Source: Carboxylicivirga sediminis
Lineage (GTDB): Bacteria; Bacteroidota; Bacteroidia; Bacteroidales; Marinilabiliaceae
Direction: 5' to 3'
Assembly (NCBI RefSeq): GCF_018156225.1
Contig: NZ_JAGTAR010000002.1
Span: 62,001 to 126,000 of the forward strand
Length of the DNA: 64,000 bases
The notes under the pieces are model-generated. The model had not been told where the DNA came from. It was given only the letters and a program-made list of their open reading frames with translations, and ran no database searches. Position 1 is the first letter of the stretch, and the number at the start of each line of letters is the position of its first letter. This document shows positions 62,706-64,000 of the stretch, piece by piece. The position numbers were made by a program, and so were the translations under genes.

Positions 62706-64000
62706 TTAGTTTAGCGTCATAAAAGGCACCTGAAATACCACCCGTGTGCCTTTTAATCCATAGGCCGATAGATCTTCTATCTTAAGTGTCACATCCTTGC
62801 GGTTTTCTTTATTATTTAACAAACTTAATCGTTCGTGTGTCAGGCTAACTGCCAATGATTTATGCTTGTGTTTTTTACTCTTGCCTTTAGCAAGCGAGCT
62901 TTTTATGCCAATACCATTATCCTCCACCGAGAACTCCAGCTTATCATCTTTTCTACGGAGATTCACATGTATGTAGCTGTTCTTTTCATTTAACTGACCA
63001 TGCTCAATCGCATTTTCAAGAAAGGGCTGGGTTAACATGGGTGGTACCAGTACATTCTCCAGTTCAATGTGCTCATCAAACTCAATCTTATAGTTTATCT
63101 GATGATCAAAACGTCTGTTTTGCAAACTCATATAACGGTCCAGTATTTCCTTTTCTTTTTTTAAAGTAATATGCTCCTCTTTGGCATATTGCAATACCAG
63201 GCGCATTAAGCCCGAGAAATCTGCCACAAAGTCAATGGCATCTTCCTTATTGTTTTCCATGATAATGCATTGCAAAGCCGACAATGAATTAAAGATAAAG
63301 TGTGGATTCATTTGTGTACGCAGCACTTTTTGTTCCATGGACAAACGACGCTGCTTTTCCTTTATTTTAAGCACATACACCCATATAAGAACAATCACCG
63401 TGAGTAACAGAAAGAACAGTGAAATTCCCCACATGTACATACGTGTTCGTTCTTCTTTGGCCTTCAAAATAACCAGCTCTTTCTGCCCCTTTTCGGCATG
63501 ATACTTTTTTTCGAGCGCAATTAATTTCTCCAACTGCTCCTGGTTGTATATGGAGTCTTTCAGGGCATAAGATTGTTCCAAGACATTGTTAGCCAACTCA
63601 TACTTACCCAACTGCCTGTATACCTGATATAATTCATTCAGATTGTCAAGCTGCACTTCCCTCAATCCTACTTTGCGGTTAAAAAAGTTAGCTTGTTCAT
63701 AAGATTCAATGGCTTCATTCACCATTCCTCTCTCAAGATACATTTCGCCAAGCATACTGTAGGTGTGTACCAAACCTATTTTATCATCCAAATTGGTAAA
63801 CACTTTTAAAGCCGCGTCAAAATACTCCTGCGCCCTGTTATATTGCTTGTCTGTACCAAAAAGTCGCCCCAGGTTGGTGGCCACAGTCGCCATTTTTTGC
63901 TCATCGCCAATAGCACTAAATGCATCATAGGCTTTTTTATAATGATGAAAAGCTTTTTCACTATCCTGCATTCGTAAGGCAATCACGGCTATATTATTAT
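62706..64000 (-). CDS. TPR-containing LytS-type sensor histidine kinase, 5' end missing
   Basis: At least 431 residues; the frame continues past the right edge of the window, so the apparent GTG at 63986 is probably internal. TPR repeats run through about the first 150 visible residues (ATNLGRLFGTDKQYNRAQEY, MLGEMYLERGMVNEAIESYE), then a coiled coil, one membrane helix (YMWGISLFFLLLTVIVLIWV) and the His_kinase domain with NPHFIFNSLSALQ. The HATPase segment has VEDNGIGIKSS. The usual partner is a LytTR response regulator, which would lie outside the window. Confidence 0.9.
   Translation of the reverse strand, partial: NNIAVIALRMQDSEKAFHHYKKAYDAFSAIGDEQKMATVATNLGRLFGTDKQYNRAQEYFDAALKVFTNLDDKIGLVHTYSMLGEMYLERGMVNEAIESYEQANFFNRKVGLREVQLDNLNELYQVYRQLGKYELANNVLEQSYALKDSIYNQEQLEKLIALEKKYHAEKGQKELVILKAKEERTRMYMWGISLFFLLLTVIVLIWVYVLKIKEKQRRLSMEQKVLRTQMNPHFIFNSLSALQCIIMENNKEDAIDFVADFSGLMRLVLQYAKEEHITLKKEKEILDRYMSLQNRRFDHQINYKIEFDEHIELENVLVPPMLTQPFLENAIEHGQLNEKNSYIHVNLRRKDDKLEFSVEDNGIGIKSSLAKGKSKKHKHKSLAVSLTHERLSLLNNKENRKDVTLKIEDLSAYGLKGTRVVFQVPFMTLN

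Noticed and set aside
1-64000. CRISPR arrays, tRNA or rRNA genes, insertion sequences, prophage or integrase genes
   Set aside because: I looked for regularly spaced repeats, cloverleaf-like intergenic sequence, transposase motifs and phage genes, and saw none. Very short RNA genes could still be missed without a covariance search.

Overview
The window looks like chromosomal DNA of a member of the Bacteroidota, most likely a marine or anoxic Marinilabiliales-type organism. That rank is an inference from gene content, not from any marker alignment. Supporting signs are a SusC/SusD pair driven by an ECF sigma factor and FecR anti-sigma factor, a TonB receptor paired with a DUF4249 lipoprotein, GldH, S46 dipeptidyl-peptidases, DUF4837 and DUF3108 proteins, a viroplasmin-type RNase H1, weak Shine-Dalgarno signals, and many TAnnTTTG promoter boxes. 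Most of the window is dense housekeeping sequence. I see no rRNA, tRNA, CRISPR array, insertion sequence, integrase or prophage.

Layout. 0-2 kb: the 3' end of lepA and aspartate ammonia-lyase. 2.4-9.6 kb: a complete nutrient-uptake and signalling unit on the minus strand (sigma factor, FecR, SusC with an STN signalling domain, SusD). 10-19 kb: a minus-strand cell-envelope and metabolism run (M23 peptidase, dxr, rseP, tatA, MltD-like transglycosylase, DUF4837, a small unknown, pepA, pdxA). 19.5-29 kb: a small stand-alone gene, gamma-glutamyltransferase, an orphan soluble histidine kinase, an alanine dehydrogenase-like enzyme with tsaE, an SLC12-like cotransporter, a B1 metallo-beta-lactamase and a DUF1697 protein. 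29-35 kb: mrp and a NifU-domain protein, an alkyltransferase-like protein, trmB, gldH, ricT and holB. 35-50 kb: a radical SAM protein, a glycosyltransferase, two unknowns, an Ig-like lipoprotein, a thiamine-binding-type protein, DUF3108, HAD phosphatase, metA, TetR, rnr, a MORN-type protein, cysS, a glutaminyl-cyclase-like M28 protein and rnhB. 50.8-57.2 kb: an outer-membrane block on the minus strand (TonB receptor with DUF4249 lipoprotein, three small beta-barrels, an Asp-box lipoprotein). 57.6-64 kb: two tandem S46 peptidases, RNase H1 and a TPR/LytS-type kinase cut by the window edge.

How the genes fit together. Periplasmic peptide breakdown is a visible theme: two DPP7-type S46 enzymes, gamma-glutamyltransferase, leucyl aminopeptidase and a glutaminyl-cyclase-like protein sit with aspartate ammonia-lyase and an alanine dehydrogenase-like enzyme, which fits an amino-acid-using lifestyle. 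Transport and signalling through the outer membrane is the second theme. The most notable single gene is the chromosomal B1 metallo-beta-lactamase with every zinc ligand present. I did not find a clearly new multi-gene system. The best candidates for new biology are the stand-alone 71-codon gene at 19.55 kb, a compound hairpin/repeat element at 49.75 kb, a possible leaderless GTG-start gene at 35.6 kb, and several enzymes that lack a textbook catalytic residue.
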